Below are positions 15,345 to 21,215 of a DNA stretch of 21,215 nucleotides, one piece after another. The position numbers were made by a program, and so were the translations under genes. Below the pieces are notes generated by a model. That model ran no database searches and was not told where the DNA came from. It worked only from the letters and a program-made list of their open reading frames with translations. The DNA is from Darwinibacter acetoxidans_A (GTDB lineage: Bacteria > Bacillota > Limnochordia > Darwinibacteriales > Darwinibacteriaceae). The DNA is taken from the NCBI GenBank assembly GCA_041936745.1, contig JBHGWS010000087.1, forward strand, positions 1-21,215, read 5' to 3'. Numbering within the stretch: position 1 is the first letter of the stretch; every line of letters begins with the position of its first letter.

Positions 15345-15398
15345 CTCGCTTAGTAAATCCTCTAATATGCGGCAATTAAAATATCAGGAGAAACAACA

Positions 15399-16766
15399 AT
15401 GAAAAAATATAATATGCTGAAAGATCATCCGGGAAAATCATTATTAGTCTTTGCCCTGCCGATGATTATAGGTAACTTATTCCAACAGTTTTATAATATG
15501 GCGGATTCAATCATCGTGGGAAAATTTGTTGGTGAGGATGCCCTGGCGGCAGTTGGGGCTTCGTATTCTCTAACCACCATCTTCATTATGGCGGCGATCG
15601 GCGGCGGCATCGGCTCCTCGGTAATAATTTCACAGTATTTTGGTGCAGAGAAGTATAAAGAAATGAAAACGGCCATATACACCGCCTTAATAAGTTTTTT
15701 TGCGGTAAGTATCCTTTTGTTCATCTTTGGTTTCTTTGCTAAGGATTGGCTGCTTGTTTCGCTTAATACACCGGCAAATATTTTTGACGATGCGGCACAG
15801 TATTTAAAAATATATTTTATCGGCCTGCCTTTTCTGTTTATGTACAACATTTTGGCAGCTGTGTTTAACGCTCTGGGGAAATCAAAGATACCTCTTTATC
15901 TGCTGATTTTCTCGTCTCTGCTGAATATTGCCCTGGATTTGTTTATGGTAATAACTTTAAAGCTGGGCGTTGCGGGGGTTGCCATCGCTACGGTAATTGC
16001 CCAGGGTGTTTCAGCGGTTATTTCCTTTTCCATTCTGATAAAGACAGTCAACACCTACGATGCGGGCACCCGACGGCTTAAAAAGTTTGAGCCGGCCATG
16101 CTGAATAAGATGGTTATTGTGGCGGTGCCCTCCATCTTACAGCAGTCTATTGTTTCTGTCGGCATGGTTTTAGTTCAATCTGTTGTGAATACTTTCGGCT
16201 CCTCGGTTTTGGCCGGTTATTCCGCGGGTATGCGTATTGAATCCATTTGCATTGTGCCCATGATTGCAACGGGCAATGCCGTGTCCACTTTTGTTGCCCA
16301 AAACCTGGGGGCAGGCCAGCACGAAAGGGCAAGGGAAGGCTATGCGGCCAGCTATAAGATAATAATTGCTTTTTCCGCCGCCATTGCCATAATAATGGCG
16401 CTGTTTTATCGCCCTATTATATCTGTCTTTTTGGATGTGGAGAGCAGCAGCCGAGCGTATGAAGTGGGCATCAGTTATTTAAGATTCATCAGCTACTTTT
16501 ATATCTTCATCGGGTTCAAATCTATCACAGACGGCCTTTTGCGCGGCGCCGGCGACATGACGGTGTTTACCTTGGCTAATTTAACCAATTTGGGTATTAG
16601 GGTGTTTGTAGCCCATAAATTTGCCCCTTTCTGGGGCGTTAAAGCGGTGTGGTATGCAATCCCTATGGGCTGGGCAGCAAACTATGTTATCTCATTTATA
16701 TATTACAAAACGGGCAAGTGGCTTGAAAGGGGATTAATTGATGAAGCGAGACAGATGAGTACCTAG
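15399..16766 (+). CDS. MATE-family efflux transporter (multidrug/toxic-compound antiporter)
   Basis: The protein has 455 residues, full length for the family, with about twelve membrane helices. It begins with the family signature: PGKSLLVFALPMIIGNLFQQ, then YNMADSIIVGKFVGEDALAAVG. A second repeat half starts near residue 235 (VPSILQQSIVSVGMVLVQSVV) with GYSAGMRIESI. Members exchange Na+ or H+ for cationic drugs or metabolites across the cytoplasmic membrane. AGGAG at 15386-15390, 8 nt upstream, fixes the start. No separate promoter is evident in the 54 nt after the preceding terminator, so expression may depend on read-through from the promoter at 15201. It is flanked on both sides by near-identical terminator hairpins. 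The substrate is unknown. Confidence 0.93.
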   Translation: MKKYNMLKDHPGKSLLVFALPMIIGNLFQQFYNMADSIIVGKFVGEDALAAVGASYSLTTIFIMAAIGGGIGSSVIISQYFGAEKYKEMKTAIYTALISFFAVSILLFIFGFFAKDWLLVSLNTPANIFDDAAQYLKIYFIGLPFLFMYNILAAVFNALGKSKIPLYLLIFSSLLNIALDLFMVITLKLGVAGVAIATVIAQGVSAVISFSILIKTVNTYDAGTRRLKKFEPAMLNKMVIVAVPSILQQSIVSVGMVLVQSVVNTFGSSVLAGYSAGMRIESICIVPMIATGNAVSTFVAQNLGAGQHERAREGYAASYKIIIAFSAAIAIIMALFYRPIISVFLDVESSSRAYEVGISYLRFISYFYIFIGFKSITDGLLRGAGDMTVFTLANLTNLGIRVFVAHKFAPFWGVKAVWYAIPMGWAANYVISFIYYKTGKWLERGLIDEARQMST

Positions 16767-16788
16767 CCCAAATCCGGTTGGAAAGGGA

Positions 16789-16817
16789 GACCGCAACTAA
16801 GATTGTGGTCTTTTTTT
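16789..16817 (+). terminator. Terminator of the MATE gene
   Basis: An 8-pair stem joins GACCGCAA (16789-16796) to TTGTGGTC (16803-16810), with one G-T pair and a CTAAGA loop, followed by seven T. It is the third member of the related hairpin set in this window. Confidence 0.9.
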
Positions 16818-16937
16818 ATCTTCCGGCCTCCGAACGGGCGGTGTACTTTTTAGGGCTACAACATTCACAGTTAGGCAAGCATTGCCGGGCAGGCCGCTGC
16901 GGATTAGTGAGCGCCTTCGGTTGAAGGGCAGTTATTC

Positions 16938-17608
16938 CTACCGGCCGAAAAGTTGAAACCCTTTGTTGCTGCTTTTCGCCCCATGCCGTTTAAAGATAAA
17001 AGGATTATAAAAATGGCTGTACGCCAAGGCATAATGGCAGAGGGCTATGCCAAGATCCACCTCGGTTAATTTATAAAACAGTGAAATCGGCAGTTTCAAC
17101 AGCCGCTTGGGCAAAAGCAGCCGATCATCTGTTTTTTCCCAATACCAAGGTTGGGGATTGAGTCCGGACGGTGCCAAATGCGAGGGATCATCCGGGCTGT
17201 TGATAATCTTTGCAATTGGTTTACGCCTGAATTCCGATCTTTGCCGGCGAATGACTTCCTTTGGCTCGCCAAAGGCTGTGGCTACGATACCCGCTGGATT
17301 AATTTCAACATCTTTCGGCCCTCCCAGCCAGACAGAGCCAATCCCGTTGAGATGCATCGGCTGTTGAAAAAGAAACCCCGCACTTTCCGCCTCGCCTTTT
17401 TTGCCTTGGCCGCTGTTAATCAGATAATGTAGGGCGTCCACCTTAAATGGCCCTTTCATTCTTTCGGTAAAGCCCCAATCCAGGGTAACAGCGGGATAAA
17501 GGCTTATAAATCCATCGATTGCGTTTAGAATTCCCTTCAATTGCTCCTCGCCGCAAGGCCGAAACTTCTACACGATTTCCTTACACTGACCGCAGCAAAC
17601 AGCTCCAT
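16938..17608 (-). pseudogene. Nitroreductase-family protein (TM1586-like), disrupted by a frameshift
   Basis: The long frame from 17540 to 16938 lacks the N-terminus. In another frame, ATG 17608 (preceded by AAAGGAG) gives MELFAAVSVRKSCRSF, the classic nitroreductase opening. A one-base indel between about 17545 and 17575 links it to RPCGEEQLKGILNAIDGF in the long frame. The total, 671 nt, is one short of a multiple of three. Downstream, APSGLNPQPWYWE (about 130 residues in) and DLGIALCHYAL match the putative TM1586-type nitroreductases, FMN enzymes of about 220-250 residues that reduce nitro or other electrophilic groups. It is inactive unless the shift is a sequencing error. It lies tail-to-tail with the MATE gene and diverges from the cytochrome gene. 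Confidence 0.75.
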
Positions 17609-17889
17609 GCTGAAGATCTGCTCCTTTAAGATACGCCGGCACTATAAGTCCGATTTTATTGCATTGTAGTTAAATCTAGGATCCGGTGTGGTGATTTGCT
17701 TAATTAAATTCAGTATAGCAAAGTTTTGAAAAAGGGTGTTATTGGCCCGGTAAATCAGTATATATTTTATCTGCGCAGAAATAAGTTTTTAGTGGAATAT
17801 AAACAGAAAGATATCACTTCCAAGGCAGGGAAAAGCCTGGTAGAAGCGGAATGGTTAAAAATATCACAATGTTTTAGGGGGTAATCTTT
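17609..17889. other. Divergent intergenic region between nitroreductase and cytochrome genes
   Basis: AT-rich leader of the split-Soret-like gene and of the divergent nitroreductase. Candidate -10-like TATA stretches occur around 17713 and 17759-17767, but no well-spaced -35 accompanies them. The strong ribosome site AGGGGG (17876-17881) lies at its right edge. Confidence 0.4.
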
Positions 17890-18636
17890 TTGTCGGATGT
17901 ATCACGCAGAGATTTTTTAATTGGAGTTGGCAGTTTAGCCGTGGGAGCCACAGTGGGAAGAGCACTTGATGTATTCAATCCCAAGATCGAAGCAGCACCG
18001 GTCTCCTTACCTTGGCCTTATGTGCAGTTGGATCCCGAAGAGGCACTGCGGCGCGGTTATGACATGACCATTTCGTCAGGCAGTTGAATGTACGGTGGCT
18101 TTAACGCCATCATCAGCCAGTTGGCTGAGAAAATCGGTGAGCCTTTCAGTTCTTTCCCGGCAGAAGCTACCTGGTACGGCATGGGCGGCATTACAAGGTG
18201 GGGCACGGTTTGCGGTGCTTTGAACGGAATGGCTTTTGCGGTAAATTTGGTAGTCCCGCAAGAAGATGTTGAAGCAGTATGCAATGAAGTTATTGAGTGG
18301 CACAATCGGGCAAAATTGCCCAGCAAAGATCTTGACAGCTACGTTGGTTCCAAAACTATCGTCCAAAACGTGGCCGATTCACCGCTCTGCCACATTTCCC
18401 GCTCAAAATTTGAAGCACATAACCCGACTGAAGAAGAAATCAAACATCGCTGCAGTAAATTGACAGGAGATGTTGCGAGGAAAGCTGTCCTTGTCCTTAA
18501 TGAATACCACAAAGGCACCTTTGTGGATAAATTTGCAGTCTCACAAGGCGTTGCAGAATGCAAGAGCTGCCACCCGGGAGCAAAATCTTATGGGATGATG
18601 GACTGCACACCCTGTCATGATGATCATAATAAATAA
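17890..18636 (+). CDS. Split-Soret cytochrome c-like diheme protein; in-frame TGA proposed as selenocysteine
   Basis: TTG 17890 follows AGGGGG (17876-17881) by 8 nt. The frame runs 248 codons to TAA, interrupted only by TGA at 18085-18087 (residue 66). The N-terminus SRRDFLIG plus a hydrophobic run is a Tat signal, so the protein is exported folded. After the TGA comes MYGGFNAI; then WGTVCGALNG (C108), C131, SPLCH (C167-H168), C188 and two heme c sites, CKSCH (C224) and CTPCH (C239). This order and length match split-Soret cytochrome c / C_GCAxxG_C_C proteins, whose relatives, as I recall them, have Cys-Met-Tyr-Gly where the TGA stands. A hairpin at 18113-18128 could be the SECIS. The role is likely periplasmic electron transfer or redox catalysis. 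The alternative is a nonsense mutation, since neighbouring genes are decayed. Confidence 0.75.
18113..18128 (+). promoter_or_regulatory. Candidate bacterial SECIS hairpin
   Basis: TCAGCC (18113-18118) pairs perfectly with GGCTGA (18123-18128) around the loop AGTT. The apical loop begins 31 nt after the TGA, inside the usual 16-37 nt window, and has a G among its first two bases, as the bacterial SECIS consensus requires. A second hairpin, GGTGGC/GCCATC at 18094-18111, lies closer but its loop begins TT. Confidence 0.5.
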
Positions 18637-18652
18637 TTTCTAATCCGCTCCG

Positions 18653-18683
18653 GCGCCGGGCAACCCCCGGCGCTTAAATTTTT
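18653..18683 (+). terminator. Terminator of the split-Soret-like gene
   Basis: An 8-bp perfect GC stem, GCGCCGGG (18653-18660) and CCCGGCGC (18666-18673), is followed by TTAAATTTTT. It sits 16 nt after the TAA stop, supporting use of that distal stop as the real gene end. Confidence 0.88.
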
Positions 18684-18924
18684 CCGGGCAAAAAAGCTAG
18701 CCCCTTTTTGACAGCTGAGGGCGCCCCGCGGATCGGAGCATATTTAAAATCAAAGGCCATAAAGAGCCCTATTTGAAGTTATTAATTTTAACGCTGAACG
18801 CTTAGGGCAGACAGGGTTTTAAATGTCAGTTGCAGAATCATAAAATAATTAACCTTTTGATTTGGAAGGGCATAACGCGGTAAAAAATGGGGTATAGCGG
18901 TGTGAAAGCGATGGGGGTTTTCCG

Positions 18925-19310
18925 ATGAGTAATCTAATATTTCCGGCACTTGCCCGAGCCGGCTTATTTGTCTCAATAGTGATCCACGAATTAGGCCACG
19001 CTTTAATATACCGCGTGTTTTTCGAGAAAGCAGCTGGCATATTACGATCGGCACCGGTCGATACCGTAAGCGGGGTTTAAGAGATTTACCATCAAAGCCC
19101 TGCCTAAAAGAGGATGGTTTCAACCGGCCCCGCGAAAACACCGGGTTTCTAAGTTTCAGTATAATATGGTGTCTCTTGGCGGGCCCTTGGCAAATCTATT
19201 TTTTGTTATTTTCCTAATCTTTGCATTTTGGATCCTCAAGGTTGAAGATTAAAGGCCAGAGCACCCCTACTTGGTGTGGTTTTTAGCCTTTGTTTTTTTG
19301 GGCGCACATG
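18925..19310 (+). pseudogene. M50 site-2 protease-like membrane protein, frameshifted
   Basis: ATG 18925 follows a GGGGG run and encodes a hydrophobic segment with the zinc-protease motif HELGH (residues 21-25). The frame is lost near 19030: HITIGTG continues in another frame, then after a further break near 19065 FKRFTIKALPKRGW and NMVSLGGPLANLFF in a third. The last matches the conserved GPLAN motif of membrane-embedded M50 proteases. A stop at about 19251 is followed, in yet another frame, by the hydrophobic HPYLVWFLAFVFLGAH, which abuts the next pseudogene. At least two indels make it non-functional. Homologues cleave substrates within membranes or serve as M50 family proteins of unknown role. 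Confidence 0.7.
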
Positions 19311-19314
19311 ATCA

Positions 19315-19721
19315 GTGCCGTATGCTGTCGAACTTTATTTAGACGAAGAGGCTTCGGCAGCGGTAGAAAGAATCAAGGTGATGCTGAGCGATAACAGCAC
19401 AGATATTGATCAAGGGACTAGGCCGCATGTATCGCTCAGCATTTACGCTGATCTGCCCATCTTAGAATTTGAGAACGAAGTAAGGCGGTTCGCTAAAAAA
19501 TTAAGCCTTTCGAAGTGACATTTAGTGGCTTTGCTTCCTTTGAAACTGAGCTGCCCGTGATCCTTCTGGCGCCAGGGACCAATCCAATCTTAGTTGATGT
19601 TCATTGCGGATTCCATGCTTATTTAGATAAATACAAAAGCGCCGTCTGGGAGTTTTACAAGCCGGGGGCTTGGGTCCCTCACTGTACTTTATGCTTGGAT
19701 TTACGAAGCGCCCCGGTATGA
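19315..19721 (+). pseudogene. 2H phosphoesterase (2'-5' RNA ligase-like), frameshifted
   Basis: GTG 19315 opens with PYAVELYLDEEASAAVERI and carries the first H-x-T/S motif, HVSLSIY. A stop (19516-19518) is bypassed by a one-base shift near 19505-19515, after which PFEVTFSGFASF and the second motif HCTLCLDL follow up to 19721. The two spaced histidine motifs and the PF.V.F.G.G.F strand define the 2H/LigT fold of about 170-180 residues. The gene retains nearly its full length but is not translatable as one protein. It is preceded directly by debris of the M50 gene and followed directly by debris of a serine hydrolase, so deletions have joined the three. Confidence 0.72.
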
Positions 19722-19723
19722 GG

Positions 19724-20323
19724 GGAATAAATCCGCCGGTTATATTATTTCTTCGGCACAAGATCTGGCCCGTTGGCCGGGTATCCAAATGGGCGGGCCG
19801 GCCGATAGATGAGGCGCAAACGGAAATCGAGCACTCGGGCGGCAATCCTAATTTTGCTACCCAAGTTACGATGTTTCCCAAAGAGGGAATTGGTATCAGC
19901 TTATTGGCCAACAGTGCGGCCGTTAATCTCGTTTTAGTTAATAAAACCAAAGGCGTTTTAGATGGCGGCCCGGAACAAACTTACGCCTGAAGCGGCATGC
20001 AGCTCATGGATATCGCCCTTTCAACAATTACTGTTTTGGAGTTGATTGCAGCCATATTGTTCTTCTTACTGGGGCTCCGGCGGGCGAAAAAGAAAAGGCG
20101 CCGGCTGGCAAGGCGGCGCAGGCTTCGGGTTGGTTTTTGGCTGCTTGTTACTCTTATTCTGTTGGCAGCGCCAATATTTTTCCCAAAGCTGATGGGGATG
20201 ACTTGGGCCGTTGTGGTTGTGTGGGCAGCATATAGTTCGCTTTCGGGCCATTGCATGGTTTACCTATCGCGGCCCGAAAACAAATTTACGATAACACAGG
20301 GGGCAGCTTATGCGGTTAATTAA
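19724..20323 (+). pseudogene. C-terminal part of a beta-lactamase-like serine hydrolase with membrane tail, broken
   Basis: Only the back half survives. SAGYIISSAQDLARW (19732-19776) matches the (P)AGGLISSAEDMARW region of class C beta-lactamase-related hydrolases. After a frame change, IEHSGGNPNF (the KTG-equivalent H-G-G segment) and FPKEGIGISLLANSAA follow. In the same frame a TGA at 19988-19990 interrupts, then two hydrophobic helices around an arginine-rich loop (RRAKKKRRRLARRRR) end at 20323. This is the C-terminal membrane anchor common in Firmicute members. The N-terminal domain with the SxxK nucleophile is missing. Residues from 19997 on could be translated as a 108-residue two-helix membrane protein, but I regard that as a relic. 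Confidence 0.7.
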
Positions 20324-20864
20324 AGAGATCAGCCACGATGATATTGGGCTTGCAGGCTCGGGGAGTGATGTCAAATATAGAGTGAGAAAAGCGGCCCGGG
20401 CAGTTTTGTGTAATGAGGCTTTTAAGATCGCCCTGATGTATGTGGCAAAGGACGGTTATTACAAGCTGCCCGGTGGCGGCTTGGAGAACGGCGAATCGGT
20501 CTTAGACGCTTTAAGGCGGGAAATTTATGAAGAGGTTGGCTGCGGGCTTCAAATTTTGCAGAAGATAGGCGTGGTTATAGAGTACCGGGAACAGCACGAA
20601 CTTCTGCAGATTTCCTATAATTTTTTGTGTAAAACTGAAGGTGAACTAGCGCATCCCAGGCTTACAGCAAAAGAGTTAAAATTAGGTTTTAATCTTGTTT
20701 GGTTCGATATAAATGGGGCGATCGGGGCGGTTTCGGCTTACACGGGAGAAAAATATGTAGCCAAATTTATTACCTCTCGCGATGTTTGTATTCTAAGGCA
20801 GGCAAAAACAATTTTAGGGTCGAGGACTAAGAAACGCAGTAGGCCTCATCCGCAAGGGGAATAG
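20310..20864 (+). CDS. Nudix hydrolase
   Basis: The protein has 184 residues, cytoplasmic. The full Nudix box GX5EX7REUXEEXGU is present as GGLENGESVLDALRREIYEEVG (about residues 57-78), preceded by YYKLPGG. Such enzymes hydrolyse nucleoside diphosphates linked to another moiety (NDP-sugars, ADP-ribose, oxidised dNTPs); the substrate cannot be told. The start ATG lies inside the last 14 nt of the broken serine hydrolase gene, with GGGGG a few nt upstream, a remnant of former translational coupling. The charged tail (GSRTKKRSRPHPQGE) is probably unstructured. It appears intact although everything just upstream is decayed, so its promoter may be within the pseudogene region. Confidence 0.88.
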   Translation: MRLIKEISHDDIGLAGSGSDVKYRVRKAARAVLCNEAFKIALMYVAKDGYYKLPGGGLENGESVLDALRREIYEEVGCGLQILQKIGVVIEYREQHELLQISYNFLCKTEGELAHPRLTAKELKLGFNLVWFDINGAIGAVSAYTGEKYVAKFITSRDVCILRQAKTILGSRTKKRSRPHPQGE

Positions 20865-20926
20865 CAGGACATCTCCGCTAAATAGAGAAACTGGAAAGGA
20901 GTCTTGTATGGCAGGAGGGAAGGCCG

Positions 20927-21215
20927 GTGGGCCAGAGCACGATAAAATCCTTGGATAAAGCCTTGGACATCTTGTTTTTGTTTTTGGCTAAAAGACAGCC
21001 GTTAGGCGTTACCGAAATCAGTAAAGAACTATCTTTGTATAAAAGTAATGTGCATAGAATTCTGGCAACTTACCAAGCACGGGGCTTTGTTACGCAAGAT
21101 CCGGAAACAAAGAGATATTGGCTGGGCAGTAAATTCTTTTCTTTAGGCATGCTTTATAAAAGTAAATTCAAACTGTCCGACATAGTCAGAAAGCATTTAG
21201 AGGAAATCGGCGAAG
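20927..21215 (+). CDS. IclR-family transcriptional regulator (N-terminal part, runs off the window)
   Basis: GTG 20927 is preceded by AGGAGGG (20913-20919) with 7-nt spacing, making it a better start than the ATG at 20908, which opens a short dead-end frame. The 96 visible residues show the IclR winged helix: IKSLDKALDILFLF, then GVTEISKELSLYKSNVHRIL as the helix-turn-helix, then GFVTQDPETKRYWLG as the wing, and the linker helix beginning the effector domain. IclR proteins usually control a neighbouring catabolic operon, expected here to the right of the window. Confidence 0.9.
   Translation, partial: MGQSTIKSLDKALDILFLFLAKRQPLGVTEISKELSLYKSNVHRILATYQARGFVTQDPETKRYWLGSKFFSLGMLYKSKFKLSDIVRKHLEEIGE

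Noticed and set aside
18085..18087. TGA read as a sense codon genome-wide (altered genetic code)
   Set aside because: The creatininase-family gene ends with TGA at 9286-9288 just after a complete protein, and nothing coding follows in frame. TGA therefore acts as a stop elsewhere; only local recoding is plausible at 18085.
18788..19141. Minus-strand 117-codon ORF opposite the M50 remnant
   Set aside because: The plus strand carries clear HELGH and GPLAN motifs over the same bases, so this is a shadow frame.
19988..19990. Second selenocysteine codon in the serine hydrolase relic
   Set aside because: The gene also lacks its N-terminal domain and carries a frameshift, the TGA lies in a linker before the membrane tail where no Cys is expected, so a nonsense mutation is simpler.
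1..21215. CRISPR array or insertion sequence
   Set aside because: No series of regularly spaced direct repeats and no transposase with flanking inverted repeats was found; the only repeated units are the three terminator hairpins.

Overview
The window looks like a piece of a Bacillota (Firmicute-type) chromosome. Strong AGGAGG-like ribosome binding sites, TTG and GTG starts, NagC/XylR-type ROK regulators, a two-domain GH3 NagZ of the Bacillus kind and simple Rho-independent terminators all point there. Two envelope clues hint at a diderm lineage such as Limnochordia or Halanaerobiia: the transporter's solute-binding protein has a signal peptide with no lipobox cysteine, and a secreted phosphatase ends in a strand-rich tail closing on phenylalanine. 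The lineage is inference only.

Layout. Positions 1-1424 hold no intact gene, only the 3' half of a decayed tRNA-Arg, a terminator, and a scrap of a type I restriction methylase (HsdM). A secreted alkaline-phosphatase-superfamily protein follows (1425-3014), then about 1.3 kb of gene-poor DNA with two good terminators and possible decayed ORFs. The centre (4406-12539) is one plus-strand operon: family-5 solute-binding protein, two DppB/DppC-type permeases, creatininase-family amidohydrolase, ROK sugar kinase, ROK repressor and a double-SIS sugar-phosphate isomerase/deaminase, closed by a terminator. A convergent gene for a cytoplasmic GH3 beta-N-acetylhexosaminidase (12619-14196) faces it. Together these read as an uptake and catabolic route for GlcNAc-containing oligosaccharides or muropeptides: import, NagZ cleavage, phosphorylation, deacetylation, deamination/isomerisation to fructose-6-phosphate. 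No classical NagA is present; the creatininase-family enzyme is the natural candidate for the deacetylase step. No transporter ATPase gene is present either.

The right side differs. A perfect consensus promoter (15201-15229) drives a defective tRNA-like sequence and a terminator just ahead of an intact MATE efflux gene. Then comes a stretch of broken genes: a frameshifted nitroreductase, then after 18.9 kb an M50 site-2 protease, a 2H phosphoesterase (2'-5' RNA ligase type) and a beta-lactamase-like serine hydrolase, all with indels or stops. Among them is the most notable item: a Tat-exported, diheme, split-Soret cytochrome c-like gene (17890-18636) whose frame is continuous except for one TGA, exactly where the family is recalled to have a cysteine (Cys-Met-Tyr-Gly). 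A SECIS-compatible hairpin sits 31 nt downstream. It is proposed to be a selenoprotein. The window ends with an intact Nudix hydrolase and the start of an IclR-family regulator.
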